54,777 nt of DNA, taken from the NCBI RefSeq assembly GCF_944387245.1, contig NZ_CALXEE010000005.1, positions 1-54,777 of the forward strand, given 5' to 3'. Of the stretch, positions 8,130 through 14,565 are shown piece after piece. Within the stretch, counting starts at the first letter, position 1; each line of letters begins with the position of its first letter. A program made the position numbers and the translations under genes. A model generated the notes under the pieces. It did not search any database. It saw only the letters and a list, made by a program, of their open reading frames with translations, and was not told where the DNA came from. This stretch comes from an uncultured Intestinimonas sp. (GTDB lineage Bacteria > Bacillota > Clostridia > Oscillospirales > Oscillospiraceae).

Positions 8130-8786
8130 ATGGATCTTTCCAACGTCTTTCCCTTCTGGGAGAAGCTCACAGAGGAACAGCGGCAGCGGCTCACCGGCGG
8201 GGCCGTCCTGCGGACGGTGAAGGCCGGGGCCCTGCTCCACCAGGGCGGCGACTGCCAGGGCCTGCTGGCGGTACGCACCGGCCAGCTGCGGGCCTATATC
8301 CTCTCCGACCAGGGCCGGGAGATCACCCTCTACCGTCTCTTCGAACGGGACATCTGCCTGTTCTCCGCCTCCTGCCTCTTGCGGAACATCCAGTTCGACG
8401 TCACCATCGCCGCCGAGAAGGACACCCAGCTCTGGGTGATCCCCTCCGACATCTACCAGTCTCTCATGGAGGAGTCGGCCGCCGTGGCCAACTACACCAA
8501 CGACCTCATGGGCAGCCGTTTCTCCGAGGTCATGTGGCTCATGGAGCAGGTCATGTGGAAGAGCTTTGACGCCCGGCTGGCCGCCTTTCTGCTGGAGGAG
8601 AGCCTGCTGGAGGGTACGACCTCCCTCCACCTCACCCACGAGCGCATCGCCAACCACCTGGGCACCGCCCGGGAGGTGGTCACCCGGATGCTCCGCTATT
8701 TTCAGGGCGAGGGGATGGTCCGCCTCACCCGGGGCACCGTGGAGCTCACAGACCCGGAGCGCCTCCGCCGCCTGAGTCAGGCCTGA
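8130..8786 (+). CDS. Crp/Fnr family transcriptional regulator
   Basis: About 218 residues: a cyclic-nucleotide-binding-type beta roll (roughly 10-125), dimer helix, then a winged HTH (LTHERIANHLGTAREVVTRMLRYF) with the Crp-type recognition helix. It lacks the N-terminal Cys cluster of classical FNR but has two close Cys in RDICLFSASCLL plus one in GGDCQGLL, which could respond to redox or bind a metal; this is inference. The ATG at 8130 follows GGCGGAGG. It is divergent from ccdA-tlpA and convergent with the Fe-S membrane protein/ferredoxin pair, so it is the probable regulator of both. Confidence 0.88.
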   Translation: MDLSNVFPFWEKLTEEQRQRLTGGAVLRTVKAGALLHQGGDCQGLLAVRTGQLRAYILSDQGREITLYRLFERDICLFSASCLLRNIQFDVTIAAEKDTQLWVIPSDIYQSLMEESAAVANYTNDLMGSRFSEVMWLMEQVMWKSFDARLAAFLLEESLLEGTTSLHLTHERIANHLGTAREVVTRMLRYFQGEGMVRLTRGTVELTDPERLRRLSQA

Positions 8787-8790
8787 GCCG

Positions 8791-9372
8791 TCACACCTCC
8801 GTCTTCTCCCGGTTCCGCGCCTTGCAGATAAGCTGGGTCATGGTGCCCATGGGGCAGTAGACACACCAGGACCGGGGCTTGAAGAGGATCATGGTGAGAA
8901 AGCCCAGCACCGTGGAGGTGAGCATGACGCTGTAAAAGCCGAAGGCAAACTGGGCCACCCAGGGCGTCACACCGCCGGAATAGGCCCAGTGCCAGGGCAG
9001 CCGGAAGGTCCACAGCAGGGTGACCACCTGCCTGAGGTCCTGGGCGCCGCTGAACACCAGGAAAGTTGTCCACAGCATCTGGAAAAACATCGCGAAGAAA
9101 AAGATCAGAAAACCGTACCGGAAGGCCTTGCTTTTGAGCCACCGGGGCACGTCCTTCCGCCTGGAAAGGCCGAAGCGGCCGCCCACCAGAGCGAAGAGCT
9201 GGCCCCGGCCGCAATAGCGGTTACAGTAGCCCTTGTTCCCCCCGATGATGGCGATGAGGAGGGGGATAAAAAAGCACAGCAGTCCCAGCCATGCGAACAG
9301 GATGTTGAAAAATCCCAGAATGAGATACGTCAGGGACAGAACCCACAGATAGTCGTACCAGTGCTTTTTCAT
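8791..9372 (-). CDS. NapH/YccM-like 4Fe-4S membrane protein
   Basis: 193 residues with about four membrane helices. Cys pairs occur in GNKGYCNRYCGRGQLF (after helix 2) and WCVYCPMGTMTQ (near the C-terminus). This is the layout of the polyferredoxin-like membrane domain of NapH, CcoG and YccM proteins, which pass electrons between quinone or membrane carriers and soluble ferredoxins. It is shorter than NapH because it lacks the C-terminal double 4Fe-4S domain. That domain is encoded separately by the overlapping upstream gene (9369-9581), so the two probably form one complex. Confidence 0.82.
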   Translation of the reverse strand: MKKHWYDYLWVLSLTYLILGFFNILFAWLGLLCFFIPLLIAIIGGNKGYCNRYCGRGQLFALVGGRFGLSRRKDVPRWLKSKAFRYGFLIFFFAMFFQMLWTTFLVFSGAQDLRQVVTLLWTFRLPWHWAYSGGVTPWVAQFAFGFYSVMLTSTVLGFLTMILFKPRSWCVYCPMGTMTQLICKARNREKTEV

Positions 9373-9581
9373 GCCCCCACCTCCCGGATCTCAATGACGG
9401 TGGCGGGGCACTCCTTGGCGCACTTGCCGCAGCCCACGCAGCGCCCCTCGTCCACCCGGGCCGCGATGCCCTTCACCACGGCGATGGCCCCAAGGGGACA
9501 CACCTTGACGCAGCAGCCGCAGGCCACACAGTCCCCCGTGGACACAAAGGCCCTGCGGCGTCTTCTCTCCGTCTTTTCCAT
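9369..9581 (-). CDS. 2[4Fe-4S] ferredoxin
   Basis: 70 residues with two classic CxxCxxCxxxCP motifs: C18/C21/C24/C28 and C48/C51/C54/C58. The basic N-terminus (KTERRRRR) is unusual for a free ferredoxin and may contact membrane lipid or its partner. It overlaps the next gene by 4 bp, a sign of translational coupling. With the NapH-like protein it looks like a split version of a single membrane polyferredoxin. Confidence 0.92.
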   Translation of the reverse strand: MEKTERRRRRAFVSTGDCVACGCCVKVCPLGAIAVVKGIAARVDEGRCVGCGKCAKECPATVIEIREVGA

Positions 9582-9868
9582 CCATAACCGCCTTTCCGCC
9601 GCCGGGCTTCCCCCGGCGGCCTAAACTGGGAATGCGCTTCGTTCTGATTGTATAGCCTATCAGGTTTTTCAATGCCTTACCGTGACATTGTCACCATGGT
9701 ACAAAAGCGCGCCTCATTTTTCCGTCCAGCCGGGTGGCGGTCCCCTGCCCTATGGCGTTCTGCTGGCCGAGGATGTCGATCACAGAGGTTCTGTGCGCTC
9801 CCGCCTCTTGCCCCATAACAGGCAGTGACCTCCTTTACAAAATTTTATACATTTTTTCACAAAACCTA
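9582..9868. other. Intergenic region before the ferredoxin gene, with palindrome
   Basis: No gene seen. On the minus strand there is a -10-like TATACA/TACAAT (9647-9654) and, just upstream, GTGACA-T-TGTCAC (9682-9694), a perfect 6-bp-arm palindrome. A GC stem (GCCGCCGGG / CCCGGCGGC, about 9598-9622) lies in the ferredoxin mRNA leader. The palindrome is a candidate site for the nearby Crp/Fnr regulator, because its GTGA/TCAC half-sites are of Crp type, but the spacing is compressed. Confidence 0.4.
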
Positions 9869-9897
9869 TTGACATTTTATCGTCTGTATTGTACTAT
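9869..9897 (+). promoter_or_regulatory. Consensus promoter of the non-coding RNA unit
   Basis: TTGACA (9869-9874), exactly 17 bp, TACTAT (9892-9897). The surrounding 9840-9900 is AT-rich, unlike the neighbouring genes. The predicted start is near 9904. This is among the best promoter matches in the window, implying strong transcription. Confidence 0.85.
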
Positions 9898-9903
9898 ATA
9901 GCC

Positions 9904-10280
9904 AGAAAGGATGAGGTGAGTCCGATGTACTGATCGGTACCAGGCAAGGGTCCTTATCCCGGGTGTCAAACCTAGGTGGCGCCCACCGCGTTGAAGATTC
10001 CAGCAGAAAGAAAAAGTCCCCTACGCAGCAAGTTCCCCAACAAAGCTCACTGAAGTGAGAATGCACACGGCAAACCTCAAGCGAAATATCGCGGACGACG
10101 GAACCGAATGTGTCACAGCTTGTTCGAGTGGTAACTGCACAGCAAAGGTCTTTTTCCCGAGCGATGGATTTTGAGCGCGTTAAAAATCCGTAGAAAGTCA
10201 GAGGTACACAATTTGGTAGAAATTCAGAATCAGCTGTAGCCCCCCGGTCACGTTGGATGGCCGGGGGGTTGTGTTGTTTT
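9904..10280 (+). ncRNA. Candidate structured non-coding RNA, about 375 nt, class unknown
   Basis: A strong promoter and an intrinsic terminator bracket about 340 bases with no credible reading frame, lower GC and many small hairpins: CCGAT/ATCGG (9922-9937), GGTGG/CCACC (about 9975-9987), CTCAC-TGAA-GTGAG (10046-10059), GCGA-AATA-TCGC (10081-10092), GGATTTT/AAAATCC (about 10166-10189). Long-range pairs TGAGGT (9912-9917)/ACCTCA and GGTAC/GTACC are possible. A near-exact 13-base direct repeat GTAGAAA(G/T)TCAGA occurs at 10190 and 10216. A-rich single strands (AGCAGAAAGAAAAAG) join the helices, as in large folded RNAs. Hallmarks of RNase P RNA, tmRNA, SRP RNA and T-boxes are not visible. It may belong to a known Rfam family (raiA or another Firmicutes RNA) that I cannot identify by eye. 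Confidence 0.7.
10240..10280 (+). terminator. Terminator of the non-coding RNA
   Basis: CCCCCCGG (10240-10247), 13-base loop, CCGGGGGG (10261-10268), then TTGTGTTGTTTT. Orientation is plus only, which fixes the strand of the RNA. Confidence 0.85.
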
Positions 10281-10307
10281 CTGAGCCAACGTATCTCCCA
10301 CGATAGA

Positions 10308-10347
10308 CAAAAAGTGCCCGGACCGCTCAAATCGGTCCGGGCACTTT
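10308..10347 (-). terminator. Terminator after the HD-GYP/HPt operon
   Basis: AAAGTGCCCGGACC stem with nine-base loop and full complement; on the minus strand it runs into TTTTTG. It ends the minus-strand transcript that faces the ncRNA unit. Confidence 0.88.
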
Positions 10348-10367
10348 GCTTTTCCACAGTTTGGGCA

Positions 10368-11435
10368 TCACTGCCTCAAGGCCTCACGCAGCTGCTGCCG
10401 CTCCCCATTTAGAAGCTCATACATCTCTCCGGTGATGACGCTCCCCACTTCGCCCGCCATGGTGCGGATGCCTCGGTCCAGCGCATCCTCGTAGCCCTGG
10501 TAGTAGTGGAGATAGTGCTGGAGCCGCAGGGCGGTATGCACCAGCATGGCGCTCAGCGGCGCGTCGCCCTCCGTATCCTGAGGCCAGCCGGACCCATCGG
10601 CGTTCCTGTGGTGCCAGAGCGCGATCTCCGCCCCATATCGGAGCAGGGGCACGTCCTCCTCCGCCGTGAGGAGCTCATGGCCCAGGGCAGTGTGGCGGGG
10701 GTCCCCCTCCTCCTGAGGGCTCTCCGGATCGGGCAAGCCCAGCATGCCAATGTCGCAGAAGGGCGCCGCCATGCCGATGAGAGCGGCGTCAAAAGTGGTC
10801 AAGGGCCCCTCCGGGTGTGCCTCGGCATATGCCTTGGCCAGGCAGGCGGTGAGCGCCCCCAGCTGACGGCAGCGCGCCGGGTCCAGAACGGGGCGGAATC
10901 GGCAGAACCGCTCCAGTTTCCCGAACCAACGCCGGGCCAACACCTCCGACTCCTCCAAGGTCAGGTCAGAGACCAGGAGGCCCCGTCCGGGTACCTCGGC
11001 CGGTCGTGAGTTCTCCTCCTCCTTGGGATGGTCCAGAATGGTGGACCTGGGCGGCCAGGATTTCCGCACCACATCGCATACTCGCTCCTGGACCGTGTGG
11101 GGGTCCACCGGCTTTACCAGAAAGTCCGCCGCCCCCCGCTCCACACTGGAACGCACATCCTTTTCATTGGCGTCAGTGGTGATGAGGATCACCGGCAATT
11201 CTGACGTGTCCCGGTCCAGCTGGAGCTGGTGGAGGACGGCGAAGCCGGCTCCCCGCCGGCCCAGGCAAATGTCCAGCAGCACGGCACAGATGCGGTCCCG
11301 GTCGTGTTTGAGGTATGTAAGCCCCCGGTGAGCATCCAGCACGCACTCCACCCGAAAGTGGTGCTTGAAGATCTCATTTAAAATGGCCAGATCCAGCTCA
11401 GAGTCATCGATCACCAGCAGTGTGTCCCGTATCAT
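10368..11435 (-). CDS. Response regulator with degenerate HD-GYP domain
   Basis: 355 residues. The N-terminal receiver (about 1-130) is intact: D10/D11 acidic pocket, phospho-acceptor D55 in AVLLDICLG, Thr in ILITT and Lys in FLVKPVD. The C-terminal half resembles an HD-GYP domain, the class that cleaves cyclic di-GMP, but key residues differ: FCDIGMLGLP replaces the usual LHDIGKIGIP, so the HD His is Cys and the Lys is Met, and HHRNADGSGWP replaces HHE.WDGSGYP. Cyclic di-GMP hydrolysis is therefore doubtful; it may act as a binding or signalling module. It overlaps the HPt gene upstream by 4 bp. Confidence 0.8.
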   Translation of the reverse strand: MIRDTLLVIDDSELDLAILNEIFKHHFRVECVLDAHRGLTYLKHDRDRICAVLLDICLGRRGAGFAVLHQLQLDRDTSELPVILITTDANEKDVRSSVERGAADFLVKPVDPHTVQERVCDVVRKSWPPRSTILDHPKEEENSRPAEVPGRGLLVSDLTLEESEVLARRWFGKLERFCRFRPVLDPARCRQLGALTACLAKAYAEAHPEGPLTTFDAALIGMAAPFCDIGMLGLPDPESPQEEGDPRHTALGHELLTAEEDVPLLRYGAEIALWHHRNADGSGWPQDTEGDAPLSAMLVHTALRLQHYLHYYQGYEDALDRGIRTMAGEVGSVITGEMYELLNGERQQLREALRQ

Positions 11436-11818
11436 GCCCGGGCCCCCTCTCCAAAATATCCTTCAATCAGCGCCGCGACGTGCTCGCTCTCCCGCTTGGC
11501 CTCCCAGGTGAGCGCGGTCAGCTTGTTCCTGTGCTGGAACCGGGACGCCCGGAACTCCACCAGGATGGCCTGGGCACAGTCGTGGATGGGCGTGAGGCCC
11601 AGGTTGCCCGTCAGGCCCTTCAGGTTGTGGACGCCGAGATAGAACGCCTCCTCGTCCTCCTCCCCAAGCGCCCGGAGGATGTCCTCAAAATGCAGCTGTC
11701 CCGGCAGCTTTGCCAGGAAGGAGAGGTACAGCTCCTCATTGCCCATGAAACGGTCCAGCGCCTGCCGGACCTGGATGCCGGATGCCTCCAGCAGCTCCAG
11801 AAATGTCTGTTTTTCCAT
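11432..11818 (-). CDS. Histidine phosphotransfer (HPt) domain protein
   Basis: 128 residues, a single HPt four-helix bundle. The phospho-His is H64 in VHNLKGLTGNLGL, the classic H-x-LKG-x-x-x-N-x-G pattern. It should relay phosphoryl groups between a hybrid histidine kinase and a response regulator. The overlapping downstream gene encodes a receiver protein, a likely partner; no kinase is encoded within this window, so the phosphodonor must be elsewhere. Confidence 0.88.
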   Translation of the reverse strand: MEKQTFLELLEASGIQVRQALDRFMGNEELYLSFLAKLPGQLHFEDILRALGEEDEEAFYLGVHNLKGLTGNLGLTPIHDCAQAILVEFRASRFQHRNKLTALTWEAKRESEHVAALIEGYFGEGARA

Positions 11819-11828
11819 CGTGGTCTCC

Positions 11829-12365
11829 TTATTTTTTCATGGCACAGCGGGACAGCGGTATGTAGCGCAGGCCGCCCTCGTCCTGCCGGGACTCCATCAG
11901 GAGCACTTCCTCTGCCCGCCAGACGTTTGTGGGGCAGGCGGCGGCCCAGGCCGTGAGATCGGCGCCGGGCAGCGGCCGCAGGTCACGCCCCAGGGTGAGA
12001 TGGGGCCGGAAGGACTTGGTGTCATCCAGCCACACCCCCTCCTCCCCCAGCGCCCGGACCAGCCGACGGCGGAGCGCCCGGAGGGGTGGACACTCCTCCA
12101 CCCCCATCCACCAGAGGTCTCCCTTTTTGCCGGAAAACCGGCCGGGACGGGTGATGCGGAGGGAAAACGGTGCGCCGGCAGCACGCTCCATGGCCCGCTC
12201 CGCTTTAGCACGGCGGTCGGTCTCCCCAAGAAAGGCCAGGGTGAGGTGGATGTTCTCCCAGGGAACCATCCTGCCCCTCTGACAGAGGGCACGCAACCCC
12301 CTCCCCTGCCGTTCCAGGTCCCGCCGGAGTTCCTCCGGCGGCACCAGCGCCACAAACAGACGCAC
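11829..12365 (-). CDS. thpR: RNA 2',3'-cyclic phosphodiesterase
   Basis: 178 residues, the normal size for ThpR/LigT 2H phosphoesterases. The two catalytic HxTx motifs are H40-L-T-L in ENIHLTLAFLG and H122-L-T-L in FRPHLTLGRD, and the family opening RLFVALVPPEELR is clear. The start is a GTG at 12363-12365 after GGAGGGAG. It opens RNA 2',3'-cyclic phosphates to 2'-phosphates in vitro. It lies between spoVT and the HPt gene on the same strand, with short gaps on both sides. Confidence 0.92.
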   Translation of the reverse strand: MRLFVALVPPEELRRDLERQGRGLRALCQRGRMVPWENIHLTLAFLGETDRRAKAERAMERAAGAPFSLRITRPGRFSGKKGDLWWMGVEECPPLRALRRRLVRALGEEGVWLDDTKSFRPHLTLGRDLRPLPGADLTAWAAACPTNVWRAEEVLLMESRQDEGGLRYIPLSRCAMKK

Positions 12366-12393
12366 GTTCTCTCCCTCCCACACGCTGCGGCGT

Positions 12394-12933
12394 TCAGCTC
12401 TCCATGTGCCGGCCCAGAAAAGCCGCCACCATCTGCACCAGCTTGTACTCCGCCTCTCCGGCTTCGCTCCCCTCCTGGGAGACAAAGAGCACGCTGCCCA
12501 GCACGTCCCCCTCGGACAGGATGGGTGCCGCGGCGTCCAGACGGTACTTGTCGTTCTCCTCGCAGACCGGCAGCGGGTTCTCTCCGTTCTGGTGCTGATA
12601 GATCTGGCGGCCTTCCATGATATTTTCCAGCTCGGCGGAGATCCGCTTGTCGGTGAGCTCCCGCCGGGCGGCTCCCGCCACGGCGATGCAGGTGTCCCGG
12701 TCCGTGATGACCGCCACCCGGCCCGTGGTCTTGTTCAGGCTCTCGCACAGCTGGAGCGCGAAATCACTCAGTCCCCCCATCAGGGAATACTTTTTGAAAA
12801 TGACGCCGCCGTCCTTGTCCGTGTAGATCTCCAGCGGGTCACCTTCCCGAATTCTCATTGTGCGGCGGATCTCTTTGGGAATGACGACCCGGCCAAGATC
12901 ATCGATGCGGCGTACAATGCCAGTTGCTTTCAT
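12394..12933 (-). CDS. spoVT: Stage V sporulation protein T
   Basis: 179 residues. The N-terminal AbrB-type swapped-hairpin DNA-binding domain (MKATGIVRRIDDLGRVVIPKE, about 1-50) is nearly invariant in SpoVT, and the C-terminus is a GAF-like sensor domain. SpoVT tunes forespore gene expression late in sporulation, so its presence marks a spore-former. A sigma-G-like promoter lies upstream. The gene is followed closely by thpR. Confidence 0.96.
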   Translation of the reverse strand: MKATGIVRRIDDLGRVVIPKEIRRTMRIREGDPLEIYTDKDGGVIFKKYSLMGGLSDFALQLCESLNKTTGRVAVITDRDTCIAVAGAARRELTDKRISAELENIMEGRQIYQHQNGENPLPVCEENDKYRLDAAAPILSEGDVLGSVLFVSQEGSEAGEAEYKLVQMVAAFLGRHMES

Positions 12934-12973
12934 CTATCTTTCTCCTCCCGCGGTGATATTTGGTCACGGACCT

Positions 12974-13002
12974 TAGTATCCGCAGGATTCTTTTGCCTAT
13001 AC
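12974..13002 (-). promoter_or_regulatory. Sigma-G-like promoter of spoVT
   Basis: Minus strand GTATA (12998-13002), 17-bp spacer, GATACTA (12974-12980). This fits the forespore sigma-G pattern (GHATA, 17-18, CATnCTA) with one -10 mismatch. In Bacillus subtilis spoVT is sigma-G dependent. Confidence 0.6.
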
Positions 13003-13033
13003 AGGGAGGAGGACTGGAATGACTTGGAATGGA

Positions 13034-13795
13034 TTATGCCAAGTCCGCCAGAGTGAGGCTCACCGGACAGTGGTCGCTGCCCATTATATCGCTGTGGATC
13101 TCTGCGGCTTCGATGCGCTCCCGCAGCCGGTCGGAGACCAGGAAGTAGTCGATGCGCCAGCCGGCGTTCTTCTCCCTGGCCTTGAAACGGTAGCTCCACC
13201 AGGAGTAGGCGCCGGTGAGATCGGGGTTGAGGTAGCGGAAGGTGTCGGTAAAACCGGCGGCGAGCAGCTCCGTCATCTTGGCGCGCTCCTCGTCGGAGAA
13301 GCCTGCGTTCCCCCGGTTGGTTTTTGGATTTTTCAGGTCGATCTCCTCATGGGCCACATTCAGGTCCCCACAGACCACCACCGGCTTTTTCCCGTCCAGA
13401 CCCTTCAGATAAGCCCGGAAGGCGTCCTCCCACTCCATGCGGTAAGGCAGCCGGGCCAGGCCGTCCTTGGAGTTAGGGGTGTACACCGTCACCAGGTAGA
13501 GTTCGGGGAACTCCAGGGTAATAGCCCGGCCCTCGCCCACGTGGGCGGGGTCGCCGATGTCGTAGGTCACCGCCAGAGGCTCCTTCCGGGTAAAGACGGC
13601 GGTACCGGAATAGCCCTTCTTCTCCGCCGAGTTCCAGAACTGGAGATAGCCCGGCGTCTCGATCTCTGCCTGACCGGGCTGCATCTTGGTCTCCTGAAGG
13701 CAGAAAACGTCGGCATCAGATGCCTGAAAATAGTCGTAAAATCCCTTCTGCACACAGGCCCGCAGGCCGTTGACGTTCCATGAGATGAATTTCAT
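13034..13795 (-). CDS. xth: Exodeoxyribonuclease III
   Basis: 253 residues, standard for ExoIII/ExoA AP endonucleases that incise abasic sites and trim 3' ends during base-excision repair. Conserved motifs in order: FISWNVNGLRA, FCLQETKM (metal Glu), GYSGTAVFTR, VTVYTPNS, CGDLNVAHEEIDL (catalytic Asp/Asn), TDTFRYL, YSWWSYR, WRIDYFLVS and SDHCPVSL (catalytic His). It starts a minus-strand run with spoVT 100 bp downstream; spoVT has its own promoter. Confidence 0.96.
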   Translation of the reverse strand: MKFISWNVNGLRACVQKGFYDYFQASDADVFCLQETKMQPGQAEIETPGYLQFWNSAEKKGYSGTAVFTRKEPLAVTYDIGDPAHVGEGRAITLEFPELYLVTVYTPNSKDGLARLPYRMEWEDAFRAYLKGLDGKKPVVVCGDLNVAHEEIDLKNPKTNRGNAGFSDEERAKMTELLAAGFTDTFRYLNPDLTGAYSWWSYRFKAREKNAGWRIDYFLVSDRLRERIEAAEIHSDIMGSDHCPVSLTLADLA

Positions 13796-13958
13796 GCTGT
13801 TGTTCCTCCTGTGATCCCGGCGCGTAAGCGCGCCGGACTACACCCACCATTGTACAGGATGTCCCTCCAGAATACCAGAGCCAGACCGCGATTTTACAAA
13901 TTCCCGGTGGCAGCCCCGCCCGGACATGGTACAATAGGGGGGCAAGGGAGGAATGGCA

Positions 13959-14486
13959 TTGCTGCGGTTATTTTTCACACAGGCTGTGGATGCCCAGGCT
14001 CTGCTCCGGCAGGCCGCCGGGCTGGTTTGGGCTATGAAGGAGCTGCCGGATCTGGACCGTGCCCCCGGCGGTAAGCCTTTTTTCCACAGTATACCCCAAT
14101 ACCGATTCAATCTGAGCCACAGCGGCCCCTACGCCCTGTGCGCCCTCAGCGACGGAGAGGTGGGCGCCGACATTGAGGTGGTCCGGCCCCGCCGCCCCTT
14201 TCTCCCCAAAAAGGTCCTATCCGAGCCGGAGTTTGCCTGGTTTCAGGACCGTGGAAACCGCTGGGAAGATTTCTACACCCTGTGGACATTAAAGGAGGCC
14301 CGGGTGAAGTACACCGGTACCGGCCTCACCCGTCCGCCCCGGGATATCGCCGTCCCCCTTCTGGACCCCGGACAGCACGCCCGGCTGGATGGCCTCACCT
14401 TCACCGCCTACGCCGGTGAGGGCTGGCGGGCCGCCCTCTGCGCCATGGAAACAGGCCCTCTTATAGAATGTATCGGTGATTCTTAA
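13959..14486 (+). CDS. 4'-phosphopantetheinyl transferase (Sfp type)
   Basis: About 175 residues. It transfers phosphopantetheine from CoA to carrier proteins. The Sfp-family signature is present: GADIEVVRPRRPF and, 50 residues on, WEDFYTLWTLKEARVKYTGTGL, which carry the Mg and CoA ligands; the FNLSHSGPYALCAL block is also typical. The length is short for Sfp (about 230), with a trimmed N-terminus. GGAGG is one base from an ATG (13953) but seven from TTG (13959), so I prefer the TTG start. No polyketide or peptide synthetase genes are near; the target could be acyl-carrier protein. Confidence 0.85.
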   Translation: MLRLFFTQAVDAQALLRQAAGLVWAMKELPDLDRAPGGKPFFHSIPQYRFNLSHSGPYALCALSDGEVGADIEVVRPRRPFLPKKVLSEPEFAWFQDRGNRWEDFYTLWTLKEARVKYTGTGLTRPPRDIAVPLLDPGQHARLDGLTFTAYAGEGWRAALCAMETGPLIECIGDS

Positions 14487-14501
14487 GCTAGTTTTAAGAA
14501 C
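14481..14501. repeat. Inverted repeat upstream of the GT28 gene
   Basis: TTCTTAA-GCTAGTT-TTAAGAA, a 7-bp-arm palindrome overlapping the stop of the transferase gene and about 65 bases before the next ATG. A -10-like TATACT is at 14532-14537. It could be an operator or a weak terminator; there is no T run. Confidence 0.4.
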
Positions 14502-14565
14502 TGGAACAGGTTTTTCTAAAAGTTCTCTCTGTATACTGTTCTCATCAAGAGAAGGAGGAACAGCC

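Noticed and set aside
9904-10280. RNase P RNA, tmRNA or SRP RNA
   Set aside because: The conserved cores of these RNAs (for example the RNase P GAGGAAAGTC and the SRP GGAAGGAAGCAG) are not found in this interval.
9866-10357. Minus-strand open frame of 163 codons across the ncRNA unit
   Set aside because: It reads through two terminator hairpins and the promoter, has no RBS, and its composition (many Cys, Phe, Ser, Trp) resembles antisense noise rather than protein.
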